Shown here one piece after another: positions 1-5,031 of a stretch of DNA of 5,067 nt (the first letter of the stretch is position 1; each line of letters starts with the position of its first letter). The notes beneath the pieces are model-generated. The model was not told the origin of the DNA and did not search any database. It saw only the letters and a program-made list of their open reading frames with translations. Both the position numbers and the translations under genes were made by a program. The DNA comes from Chloroflexota bacterium (lineage in GTDB: Bacteria; Chloroflexota; Anaerolineae; Aggregatilineales; Phototrophicaceae). The DNA is taken from contig JAADYY010000524.1 of the NCBI GenBank assembly GCA_010092805.1, positions 1 to 5,067 on the forward strand, in the 5' to 3' direction.

Positions 1-2
1 CC

Positions 3-956
3 GAGCCGGTCTTGGGCAGCGTCGCTTCGCTGCAAGATGTCAATGTGCGCTCTGGGCCGGGCATCGACTTCCCGGCGATTGATGCGCTCCAGCCCGGCAC
101 ACTCATCGAGGTGCTGGATCAAAACGCCGAAGGCTCGTGGCTAAATATTCGTATGACAGACGAGGAAGAGGGCTGGATTTCGGCGACGTTGGTGCGCCTG
201 CAAGATACCTCCACGCCCATCCCGTCGGGCACCCCCACGCCAAATCTCACGGCGCTGGCGCTGGGCACGCCGCTGCCGACCGCGCTGTTTGGCGGCGGTA
301 CGATCACGCCGACGCCACCCAGCAGCATCGTCACCCCCACCGCCATCCGCGAGATTGCGCTGGCGACCGCTGCCCCCAACGCCGCCGCGGACGACACTGC
401 GCCCGCGCTGCCTGATCTGGCAAGTATCGGGTTGACAGCGACCGCACTCGCGGGCGGGCTGCCCCCCACGCCAGATCGCCCGGTGGGCGGCCCCACTGGC
501 GGCCCGCGCATCGACGGCTCACCGACGCGCCCGCCAACCGCCAACCCCAACGCCAGCGCGCAGCAGGGCGTCGATGTGCTGGCGTACTGCGACGACCGCA
601 GCTATGGGTCGCCGCCGCCCAGCGATCTCGGCGCGGGATCGACCATCGATGTGTTCTGGAGCTGGTTTGCCACCACCCGCGCGTTCATCAACGATCACCT
701 GGATGCGGTGAGCTACACCGTCACGGTGAATGGTGAGCCGCTGAACTGGCGGCAGTTCCAAACGAACATCCGCCAACCGGACGGCGGCGACTATTTCGTG
801 TACTGGTTCGTCCCTTACGGGCCGCTTGCGCCCGGCGAGTACCGCATTGAGTACAGCGTGAGTTGGTCGCGGGCCATCAATGATGGTTATGCGCAGTTTG
901 GGCCGGGCACGGGCATCCCCAGCCAATCGGGGAGCTGCACCTTCGTCGTGCGCTGA
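3..956 (+). CDS. SH3b-domain surface protein, 5'-truncated by the window edge
   Basis: The frame is open from base 3 to a TGA at 954-956 (317 visible residues). The true start lies to the left; the TTG at 12 is not a convincing start because coding sense (EPVLGSVASL) continues upstream of it. Residues about 6-67 form an SH3b (bacterial SH3, type 3) domain: VNVRSGPG, then GTLIEVLDQ, SWLNIR and EGWISATLV. In known proteins such domains bind cell wall or other surface ligands. Residues about 68-188 are a low-complexity linker rich in Pro, Thr, Ala and Gly (repeated TPTP-type motifs). Residues about 189-317 form a compact C-terminal domain with alternating aromatic and hydrophobic strands (VFWSWF, YTVTVNG, YFVYWFVPYG, YRIEYSVSW). 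It carries only two cysteines, C196 and C312, near its two ends, which suggests a disulfide and therefore export. I do not recognise this domain. The next gene on the same strand also carries SH3b domains but has its own promoter. Export and surface location are inferred, since the N-terminus is not visible. Confidence 0.85.
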   Translation, partial: EPVLGSVASLQDVNVRSGPGIDFPAIDALQPGTLIEVLDQNAEGSWLNIRMTDEEEGWISATLVRLQDTSTPIPSGTPTPNLTALALGTPLPTALFGGGTITPTPPSSIVTPTAIREIALATAAPNAAADDTAPALPDLASIGLTATALAGGLPPTPDRPVGGPTGGPRIDGSPTRPPTANPNASAQQGVDVLAYCDDRSYGSPPPSDLGAGSTIDVFWSWFATTRAFINDHLDAVSYTVTVNGEPLNWRQFQTNIRQPDGGDYFVYWFVPYGPLAPGEYRIEYSVSWSRAINDGYAQFGPGTGIPSQSGSCTFVVR

Positions 957-975
957 TCGCACGCCTGATCGATCA

Positions 976-1007
976 CGGCGGAGGCGCAGATCTGTGCGTT
1001 TCCGCCG
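976..1007 (+). terminator. Long imperfect hairpin after the SH3b gene, possible terminator
   Basis: CGGCGGA (976-982) pairs perfectly with TCCGCCG (1001-1007). Inside, GG (983-984) can form two G-U pairs with TT (999-1000), and CGCA (985-988) pairs with TGCG (995-998) around a 6-nt loop, GATCTG. This gives a 13-bp stem 19 bases after the stop codon. No T-tract follows, so intrinsic termination is uncertain; it may instead be a 3'-end stabilising structure or aid factor-dependent termination. Confidence 0.45.
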
Positions 1008-1033
1008 CTGTACCTGCCTGCTTGCCCCAGAAT

Positions 1034-1062
1034 TTCCCAATCGGACTATCAAACCTTATAAT
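1034..1062 (+). promoter_or_regulatory. Sigma-70-type promoter for the glycosidase-like gene
   Basis: A perfect -10 box TATAAT lies at 1057-1062. A -35-like TTCCCA (4 of 6 matches to TTGACA) lies at 1034-1039 with a 17-bp spacer. The surroundings are AT-rich in an otherwise GC-rich window. Transcription would start near 1069, giving a leader of about 80 nt. The promoter sits downstream of the TTG at 1022, which argues against that codon as the start. Confidence 0.6.
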
Positions 1063-1082
1063 AACGTTAAAGACTTCAAGCC

Positions 1083-1125
1083 TCGATCTGCCGACCGCTG
1101 TGCGCAGCGATCCGCGACAGATCGA
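1083..1125 (+). promoter_or_regulatory. Two-tier stem-loop in the leader of the glycosidase-like gene
   Basis: TCGATCTG (1083-1090) pairs over 8 bp with CAGATCGA (1118-1125). Enclosed in it, CGCTG (1096-1100) pairs with CAGCG (1105-1109) around the tetraloop TGCG. The element fills most of the predicted leader and ends 8 bases before the ribosome binding site. It matches no riboswitch class I recognise. It could stabilise the mRNA or modulate translation, or could be chance. Confidence 0.35.
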
Positions 1126-1133
1126 CTCAACTC

Positions 1134-1140
1134 AGGGAGA
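1134..1140 (+). promoter_or_regulatory. Ribosome binding site fixing the start at 1148
   Basis: AGGGAGA lies 7 bases before the ATG at 1148-1150. The strength and spacing decide the start in favour of this ATG over the in-frame TTG at 1022. Confidence 0.75.
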
Positions 1141-1147
1141 TAAGCCG

Positions 1148-2986
1148 ATGGCAAACGGCGGCGGCTTTGTTTTGACTGGCCCGGTGCGCGATTTCGACAA
1201 CCAGGTGACGCGGCCCTATGACCCGGACTCCGGCAGCCTTGAGATCGCTGCGCCGAACGGGGCGGTGATCATCGCGCCCATTGCCGGGTTGGTGGTGGCG
1301 GTCAGCGCGTCTTCGGTGGCGATCTCGCTGCGCCTGGGCGATCAGGCGTACCGGGTGATCGTCGGTAATCTGCGGCTGGTGAGCGTCCCGGTGGGCACCC
1401 AGCTCGCCACCGAGCAGGTGATCGGTGAGGCGGGCGGTAACATCACGCTGGCGCTGCGGCAGGTGCTCGACCCGACGCCGCGCCTCGCCGCTGATGCCGT
1501 TGAGGTGCGCCCGACGGTCAACAACCTACGGCTGCGCGCCGCCCCGGTCAACGGGACGGTGATCGGCACGGTGACAACCAACGATGTCCTCGAGAGCCTG
1601 GAGGGGCGCGCGGTCACGCTGCAAAAAGTGGGCGTCAACGGGCAGTGGCTGAATGTGCGCACCGCCGCCGGGCAGGTGGGGTATGTGGCGGCGTGGTTTG
1701 TGCGCCTGGAGCCACTGCCGCCCGTCACCCCGAAGCCGCTGGTGCTGCGCCCCTTGCAGGATAATGTGCAAGTCCTCGCCCGCCCGATCAATGGCGCGCT
1801 GGTCGAAACGATTGGCACCGCCGACCTGGTGACGAGCCTCGAATCCGAAGCGAACACCCGGCGGAAACTCGGTGTGCCGTTTGAGTGGCTCAATGTTCAA
1901 CTGGCCACACAGAAAACCGGCTACACATTGGCGGAGTTTCTGGGCGTGGAGGGGGAAATTGCCCCGCCGCCACCGCCGCCCGCGACCACGCCGATCACTG
2001 GGGTGAACCTCGATATTCTGCACCCGCTGGGCAAGCCCGCCGCCGACCGGATGCAGGGGTTGGGCTGGGTGCGGCTGCTGTACAACGTCTCGTTTAACCC
2101 GGATAACGGGACGTTTGGCAACACCGATCTCGGCCCGGTGCATGATCGCTACCGCCCGGTGATCGAAGCGTATGCCAATGCCGGCCTCAAGGTGCTGCTG
2201 GTGTTCACGCACCAAACCTACGGCGAAGGGCAGCCGGGCTTCCCGCTCTGGGAGCAGATGACCTCGCAGGATTGGCAGACGCTGAGCACGACCTTTGCCG
2301 GGATCGTTGGGCAGATCGCGCAGTTCTACGCCGCGAACGGGGACATCGTCCACGCCTACCAGATCTGGAATGAGCAGGACGCCCCGGTCGGGTCGCCGGC
2401 GTCGGTTTCGGTGCCGCCCAGCGATTACGGCTTCATGCTGACGGCAAGCATCAACGCGATCAAGGCCGTCGCGCCGAACGTCCCGGTGCTCACGGGTGGG
2501 CACAACAGCGGGCCGGGCAATGGGCGCAATTACGCACAAGCGACCTTCGCCGCCATGCCCGGCGGCGTGCGCCCGGACGGGATCGCTATACATCCGTATG
2601 GACGTGGCCCCGATCCGGGATCGCCGTATGCGAATTTCGGCCACATCGACGACGAAATCAACGCCTATACGTCGCTGCTGCCGAACACGCCCGTCTGGTT
2701 CACGGAGTGGGGGGTGCTCGACCGCGACTTCGACCCGCCCAGCGCGATCGCGCAGTACGCGACCGAGTTTGTCACCCATCTCAAAACGAACCAGCCCGGC
2801 AAAGTCGCGGCGGCGATCTGGTATGCGTGGGCGCAAGGGATGGACAACGGCTACGGCCTGGTCAACAGCAGCGATCAGCCGCGCCAACCGCTCTACGATC
2901 AGTTTCTGGCCGTCGGCGCGCCAGTCACCGGGGGGCGCGCTGGTGGATCTGGGCGAATTGCCGGCGGTGACACCCGCTTGCGCTGA
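1148..2986 (+). CDS. Multidomain glycoside hydrolase-like protein: degenerate M23-like domain, two SH3b repeats, clan GH-A barrel
   Basis: 612 residues, likely a glycosidase acting on a polysaccharide of unknown identity. Residues about 10-112 resemble the lysostaphin/M23 beta fold (IAAPNGAVIIAPIAGLVV, later VGTQLATEQVIGEAG and LDP). The zinc ligands appear lost: S28 sits where His is expected, E32 in place of Asp, and T-L-A (100-102) in place of H-x-H. Residues 118-188 and 198-268 are two SH3b-like repeats (28 of 71 identical without gaps; both contain WLNV and GY). A PPPPPP linker at 273-278 leads to a TIM-barrel-like domain at about 284-590. There, IWNEQD gives a candidate acid/base E409, and WFTEWG gives a candidate nucleophile E520. 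IHPYG (481-485) and IWYAW (557-561) fit strands 6 and 8 of clan GH-A. The exact GH family (5, 39 or other) cannot be set by eye. No signal peptide or membrane segment is visible, which is odd for such an architecture. The Gly/Arg-rich last 18 residues follow a G6 run (2930-2935) and may reflect a frameshift. It has its own promoter and ribosome binding site, and converges with the minus operon. Confidence 0.88.
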   Translation: MANGGGFVLTGPVRDFDNQVTRPYDPDSGSLEIAAPNGAVIIAPIAGLVVAVSASSVAISLRLGDQAYRVIVGNLRLVSVPVGTQLATEQVIGEAGGNITLALRQVLDPTPRLAADAVEVRPTVNNLRLRAAPVNGTVIGTVTTNDVLESLEGRAVTLQKVGVNGQWLNVRTAAGQVGYVAAWFVRLEPLPPVTPKPLVLRPLQDNVQVLARPINGALVETIGTADLVTSLESEANTRRKLGVPFEWLNVQLATQKTGYTLAEFLGVEGEIAPPPPPPATTPITGVNLDILHPLGKPAADRMQGLGWVRLLYNVSFNPDNGTFGNTDLGPVHDRYRPVIEAYANAGLKVLLVFTHQTYGEGQPGFPLWEQMTSQDWQTLSTTFAGIVGQIAQFYAANGDIVHAYQIWNEQDAPVGSPASVSVPPSDYGFMLTASINAIKAVAPNVPVLTGGHNSGPGNGRNYAQATFAAMPGGVRPDGIAIHPYGRGPDPGSPYANFGHIDDEINAYTSLLPNTPVWFTEWGVLDRDFDPPSAIAQYATEFVTHLKTNQPGKVAAAIWYAWAQGMDNGYGLVNSSDQPRQPLYDQFLAVGAPVTGGRAGGSGRIAGGDTRLR

Positions 2987-2998
2987 TCATCAAGCGGG
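2973..2998. terminator. Hairpin spanning the convergent stop codons, possible bidirectional terminator
   Basis: CCCGCTTG (2973-2980) and CAAGCGGG (2991-2998) form a perfect 8-bp inverted repeat around a 10-nt loop. The loop holds the + strand TGA (2984-2986), and the minus-strand TGA (2992-2990) overlaps the loop edge and right arm. It is symmetric, so it could serve both transcripts. No T-tract flanks it on either side, so termination is plausible but not shown. Confidence 0.4.
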
Positions 2999-3553
2999 CT
3001 GCCCTGGGGTATCCGGTGGGCTGCCCGGCACCCCGCCGAGCGGAATGGTCGCGTAAGTGATCCAGGGCAGCCCCGACTCGGCGACACCGTAATCCACGTT
3101 GATGCGGGCGACGCGGAACGTGACCGGGGTGTAGGGCGGGAACTCGGCGGCGGCGCACGCGGCTTCGCTGGCGAACTGCGCGGCGGTCACGTGAGGGATG
3201 ATGTCTGGGCCATACGCGCCTTCGTACGGCGCGCAGTCCGGGAAGGCCGCTTGAATCCGCCGGAACAATGCGCGCACTGGCCCCGGATCGCTCAGTTCGA
3301 GATAGACGGCACGCGGAAAGTGATTGTAACCCCGCAGCGTGACATCGAAGGGGGGCACCTGCGCGCACAGCCCCCGCAGCCGTTGGCAGGCGGCCTCCAG
3401 CGCAGCGGCGGGCACGAATGGGAACAACACGCTGATATGCGCGGGCAGGTGCGATGGCAGTGTGGCGTCTGTGTAGCGGCGCAGCAGCGGCACCACCAGC
3501 GCTTGCACAGCGGGCGGCACCGGGATCACAATCGATGTGGTGATCTGCATCAT
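2990..3553 (-). CDS. 2H phosphoesterase superfamily protein (2'-5' RNA ligase / cyclic phosphodiesterase-like)
   Basis: 187 residues from the ATG at 3553. It carries the two hallmark H-x-S/T motifs of the 2H superfamily: H39-I-S41 (AHISVLFPF) and H121-V-T123 (PHVTAAQF), about 80 residues apart. Each sits in a hydrophobic strand context, as in two-lobed LigT-like folds. Family members hydrolyse 2',3'-cyclic phosphates or join 2'-5' ends of RNA; the substrate here cannot be read from sequence. The last 13 residues are a Pro/Gly-rich tail beyond the fold. It is the third gene of the minus operon and begins 13 bases after the RDD gene's stop, so it is probably translationally coupled. No strong ribosome binding site is visible. 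Alternative starts are the next ATG at 3550 and a TTG at 3565, which is 1 base from the upstream stop. The family call is firm; start and substrate are not. Confidence 0.85.
   Translation of the reverse strand: MMQITTSIVIPVPPAVQALVVPLLRRYTDATLPSHLPAHISVLFPFVPAAALEAACQRLRGLCAQVPPFDVTLRGYNHFPRAVYLELSDPGPVRALFRRIQAAFPDCAPYEGAYGPDIIPHVTAAQFASEAACAAAEFPPYTPVTFRVARINVDYGVAESGLPWITYATIPLGGVPGSPPDTPGQPA
2996..3073. repeat. 12-bp inverted repeat in the 3' end of the 2H gene
   Basis: GGGCTGCCCTGG (2996-3007) is the exact reverse complement of CCAGGGCAGCCC (3062-3073), with a third GGGCTGCCC at 3018-3026. The repeats lie inside the last codons of the 2H phosphoesterase gene and immediately downstream of the glycosidase-like gene, so readthrough RNA from either strand could fold here. 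Confidence 0.4.
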
Positions 3554-3566
3554 CAGTCGAGCCAAT

Positions 3567-4100
3567 TCACCGCTGCTGTGCCCGGCGCTTGGCCCGGTCG
3601 ATGACCGCCTGATGGATGCGCGCTTCCCACGAATAGACGACGACCGTCCGCGCCAGCTTGTCGTGGAAGCTCTGCCGGCGGTTGTCGATCAACACCCACA
3701 GGTAGCCCAGCAGCAGCACCGCAGACACCCAATAGCCGACGTAGCGCACGAACGCCCGCCACACGCCAATCCGCTGGCCGTTCTTGCCGTAAATGCGGAT
3801 GCCCATCAAGGCTTTGCCCGGCGTCTGGCCGATCAAGCTCCAGAAGAAGACGTAATACACCACCGGAAAATTCAGCGCGGCCAGGCCAACGACCGTGCCG
3901 ACAAGTGGTTGCGTATTGACCATCTCGAAAACATCGACGTTGAAGAAGTTGCCGATCAACTGCCCGATGCCGACACTCACGGTATAAACCGCCGACACCA
4001 CGACGATGTCGAGCAGGAAGGCGATGAAGCGCGTGACAAACCCGGCATACTGCCCCTGAAGATTGTACGGATCAAATGCTGCGTTATCCGTTGTTGTCAT
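3567..4100 (-). CDS. RDD-family integral membrane protein
   Basis: 177 residues. The diagnostic RDD features are present: the first helix YAGFVTRFIAFLLDIVVV with R24 and D31, a later GQTPGKALMGIRI loop (91-103), and RRQSFHDKLARTVVV (141-155) containing the family's HD. Hydrophobic segments at about 20-45, 66-90 and 117-137 fit three or more membrane passes. The C-terminus (RIHQAVIDRAKRRAQQR) is basic. Roles of RDD proteins are mostly unknown; some have been linked to transport or ion homeostasis. Tandem ATGs occur at 4103 and 4100. The AAGGAG at 4113-4108 is 7 bases from the second and only 4 from the first, so 4100 is preferred. It overlaps the 3' end of the upstream gene by 17 bp, which suggests coupled translation. 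Its helical upstream partner may be a split-off part of the same module. Confidence 0.9.
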   Translation of the reverse strand: MTTTDNAAFDPYNLQGQYAGFVTRFIAFLLDIVVVSAVYTVSVGIGQLIGNFFNVDVFEMVNTQPLVGTVVGLAALNFPVVYYVFFWSLIGQTPGKALMGIRIYGKNGQRIGVWRAFVRYVGYWVSAVLLLGYLWVLIDNRRQSFHDKLARTVVVYSWEARIHQAVIDRAKRRAQQR

Positions 4101-4809
4101 CATCCGACTCCTTTTCTCCCTGTGCTTGTAACCGGAGATCAGCGGGTGGCAGTTGATTGCGTGGCTGCCGCCGCAGCAAACGCCGCGCGATCCCTTCAAC
4201 AACGCTGTCGGCGGTGACGGTGACTTCGCGCATGTTGTCCACGACTTCCTCCGCCAGCCCGATACTTTGCTGCTGGATCAGCGATTGCAGTTCCGGGTTT
4301 TTCGCCAGCTCTTCGAGGACTTCGTCGACGATTTCCTCCAGCGCCTTGCGGGACAGCGCCCGGCTGCGCGGCTCTTCCTGCTGGCCGATTTGCCGCCAGC
4401 GCTCGACCTCGGCTTCGACCTGCTGCGCCATCGTCTCAAGGTTCGCTTTGAACGGCTTGGCAAACGGACGCAGCAGCGGATTACCGGCCATGCGCTCGGC
4501 CATGTCGATGAGTGAGCGGGTGGACTGGCTGGGAAAATCCAGCCAGCGCGCCGTCTCCTGGCGGAGGCGATCCTGCGCGACAAACGCCAACCCGATCAGA
4601 GCGTGGCGCAACCGCTCGTGCTCAGCCGTTGGCGGATCATCCGCCGCAGCCGTCAGGGTGGCGGCTGTTTCGTGTTCCCACCGCTGCAACCGCTTGCTGA
4701 ATTCGTCGGCCCCTTCCAGCACCGACCCCACGATCAAGCGCAGTGCTGCGTGCCCCATATCAAAGGGGGCTGCTGCCGTGTCCCGAGTTTCGTCGTCAAT
4801 GTCGTTCAA
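4084..4809 (-). CDS. Helical protein of unknown function, partner of the RDD protein
   Basis: 241 residues, predicted almost wholly alpha-helical and soluble, with no signal peptide or membrane helix. Visible parts are a hydrophobic/amphipathic helix at 18-48 (AALRLIVGSVLEGADEF), a charged region to about 150, and helices at 150-215 (ALEEIVDEVLEELAKNP, then IGLAEEVVDNMREVTVTADS and IARRLLRRQPR). A Pro-containing, acidic tail ends in SDDDNNG. The 165-215 segment resembles, from memory, the repeat-bearing N-terminal extension of some actinobacterial RDD proteins, where a helix with 'GLADEV..R.....AD' precedes 'ARRLLRRRPR' and then the RDD domain. Here that part and the RDD domain are separate overlapping genes. 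The start is a TTG at 4809, supported by TGGAG 7 bases upstream; an ATG at 4758 would remove 17 residues. It is the first gene of the minus operon. A role as cytoplasmic partner of the RDD membrane protein is inference. Confidence 0.8.
   Translation of the reverse strand: MNDIDDETRDTAAAPFDMGHAALRLIVGSVLEGADEFSKRLQRWEHETAATLTAAADDPPTAEHERLRHALIGLAFVAQDRLRQETARWLDFPSQSTRSLIDMAERMAGNPLLRPFAKPFKANLETMAQQVEAEVERWRQIGQQEEPRSRALSRKALEEIVDEVLEELAKNPELQSLIQQQSIGLAEEVVDNMREVTVTADSVVEGIARRLLRRQPRNQLPPADLRLQAQGEKESDDDNNG
4108..4113 (-). promoter_or_regulatory. Ribosome binding site of the RDD gene, inside the upstream gene
   Basis: AAGGAG read on the minus strand, 7 bases before the ATG at 4100 and 4 before the ATG at 4103. 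It lies in the last codons of the upstream gene. It shows that the RDD gene is independently initiated rather than a broken continuation of its neighbour. Confidence 0.75.
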
Positions 4810-4816
4810 GGTTGCA

Positions 4817-4821
4817 CTCCA
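4817..4821 (-). promoter_or_regulatory. Ribosome binding site supporting the TTG start at 4809
   Basis: TGGAG on the minus strand ends 7 bases before the TTG at 4809-4807. No comparably placed site was checked for the ATG at 4758, so the TTG is preferred, with moderate certainty. Confidence 0.5.
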
Positions 4822-4942
4822 CTCATGCTCGTTGGCGTGGCTGCTGTGGCTTGCGCCCGATCAGAAGTGTATTGCAGGAGTCAAACACGCGCCATGTGTG
4901 GTGGTTGGCGCTGCCCGGACTCATACACGGCTGAAATCAGGT

Positions 4943-5031
4943 TCAAATCGATGCCCAACCCACAACACGCGGATTCGGTGTAAGCTTAAATTGTGACTCT
5001 GGTCACAGATGCTGTTGGTCAATCGATTTGA
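4943..5031. repeat. 10-bp inverted repeat flanking the CRP-like site
   Basis: TCAAATCGAT at 4943-4952 is the exact reverse complement of ATCGATTTGA at 5022-5031, with 69 bases between. Each arm contains the palindrome ATCGAT, so each is also a direct copy at its core. It may be paired regulator half-sites or chance. Confidence 0.35.
4992..5007. promoter_or_regulatory. CRP/FNR-family-type operator, TGTGA-N6-TCACA
   Basis: TGTGA (4992-4996), spacer CTCTGG, TCACA (5003-5007). The symmetry extends one base inward on each side (C4997 with G5002), giving a perfect 6-bp inverted repeat around 4 bases. This equals the E. coli CRP consensus half-sites and spacing, and AAAT precedes it. It is centred about 190 bp upstream of the minus operon's start codon. 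It could control that operon or a divergent gene beyond the right edge. CRP-like binding is inferred from the motif only. Confidence 0.5.

Noticed and set aside
119..550. 143-codon open frame on the minus strand across the linker of the SH3b gene
   Set aside because: It mirrors the low-complexity Pro/Thr/Gly linker and yields Val/Gly/Ser-rich sequence with no domain; the SH3b frame explains the region.
966..975. Perfect palindrome TGATCGATCA just after the SH3b gene
   Set aside because: GATC/CGATCG-rich short palindromes recur across this window and no other feature points to a binding site here.
1022..1147. Upstream TTG start for the glycosidase-like protein, adding 42 residues
   Set aside because: It lies before the predicted promoter, lacks a good ribosome binding site, and the extra residues are neither a signal peptide nor domain-like.
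1526..2887. 453-codon open frame on the minus strand, antisense to the glycosidase-like gene
   Set aside because: Its translation is Arg/Gly/His-rich with no recognisable domain, while the + strand frame has clear domains, catalytic motifs, a promoter and a ribosome binding site. Long antisense frames are common in GC-rich genes.
3554..3565. TTG start at 3565 for the 2H phosphoesterase
   Set aside because: Only one base separates it from the upstream stop, and two ATGs follow within five codons just before the first conserved strand. It remains possible through coupled reinitiation.
4806..4826. Six-codon ATG mini-frame (MSGVQP) on the minus strand, its TGA overlapping the TTG start of the helical gene
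   Set aside because: It could be a tiny coupled leader peptide, but it contains the gene's own ribosome binding site and is short enough to be chance.
4903..4962. tRNA-like stretch: GGTTCAAATC resembles a T-loop and GGTTGG can pair with CCAACC, followed by CCA
   Set aside because: The paired span is only 58 bases, the T-stem does not pair, and no anticodon arm or D-arm forms. Not a functional tRNA; a decayed one cannot be excluded.
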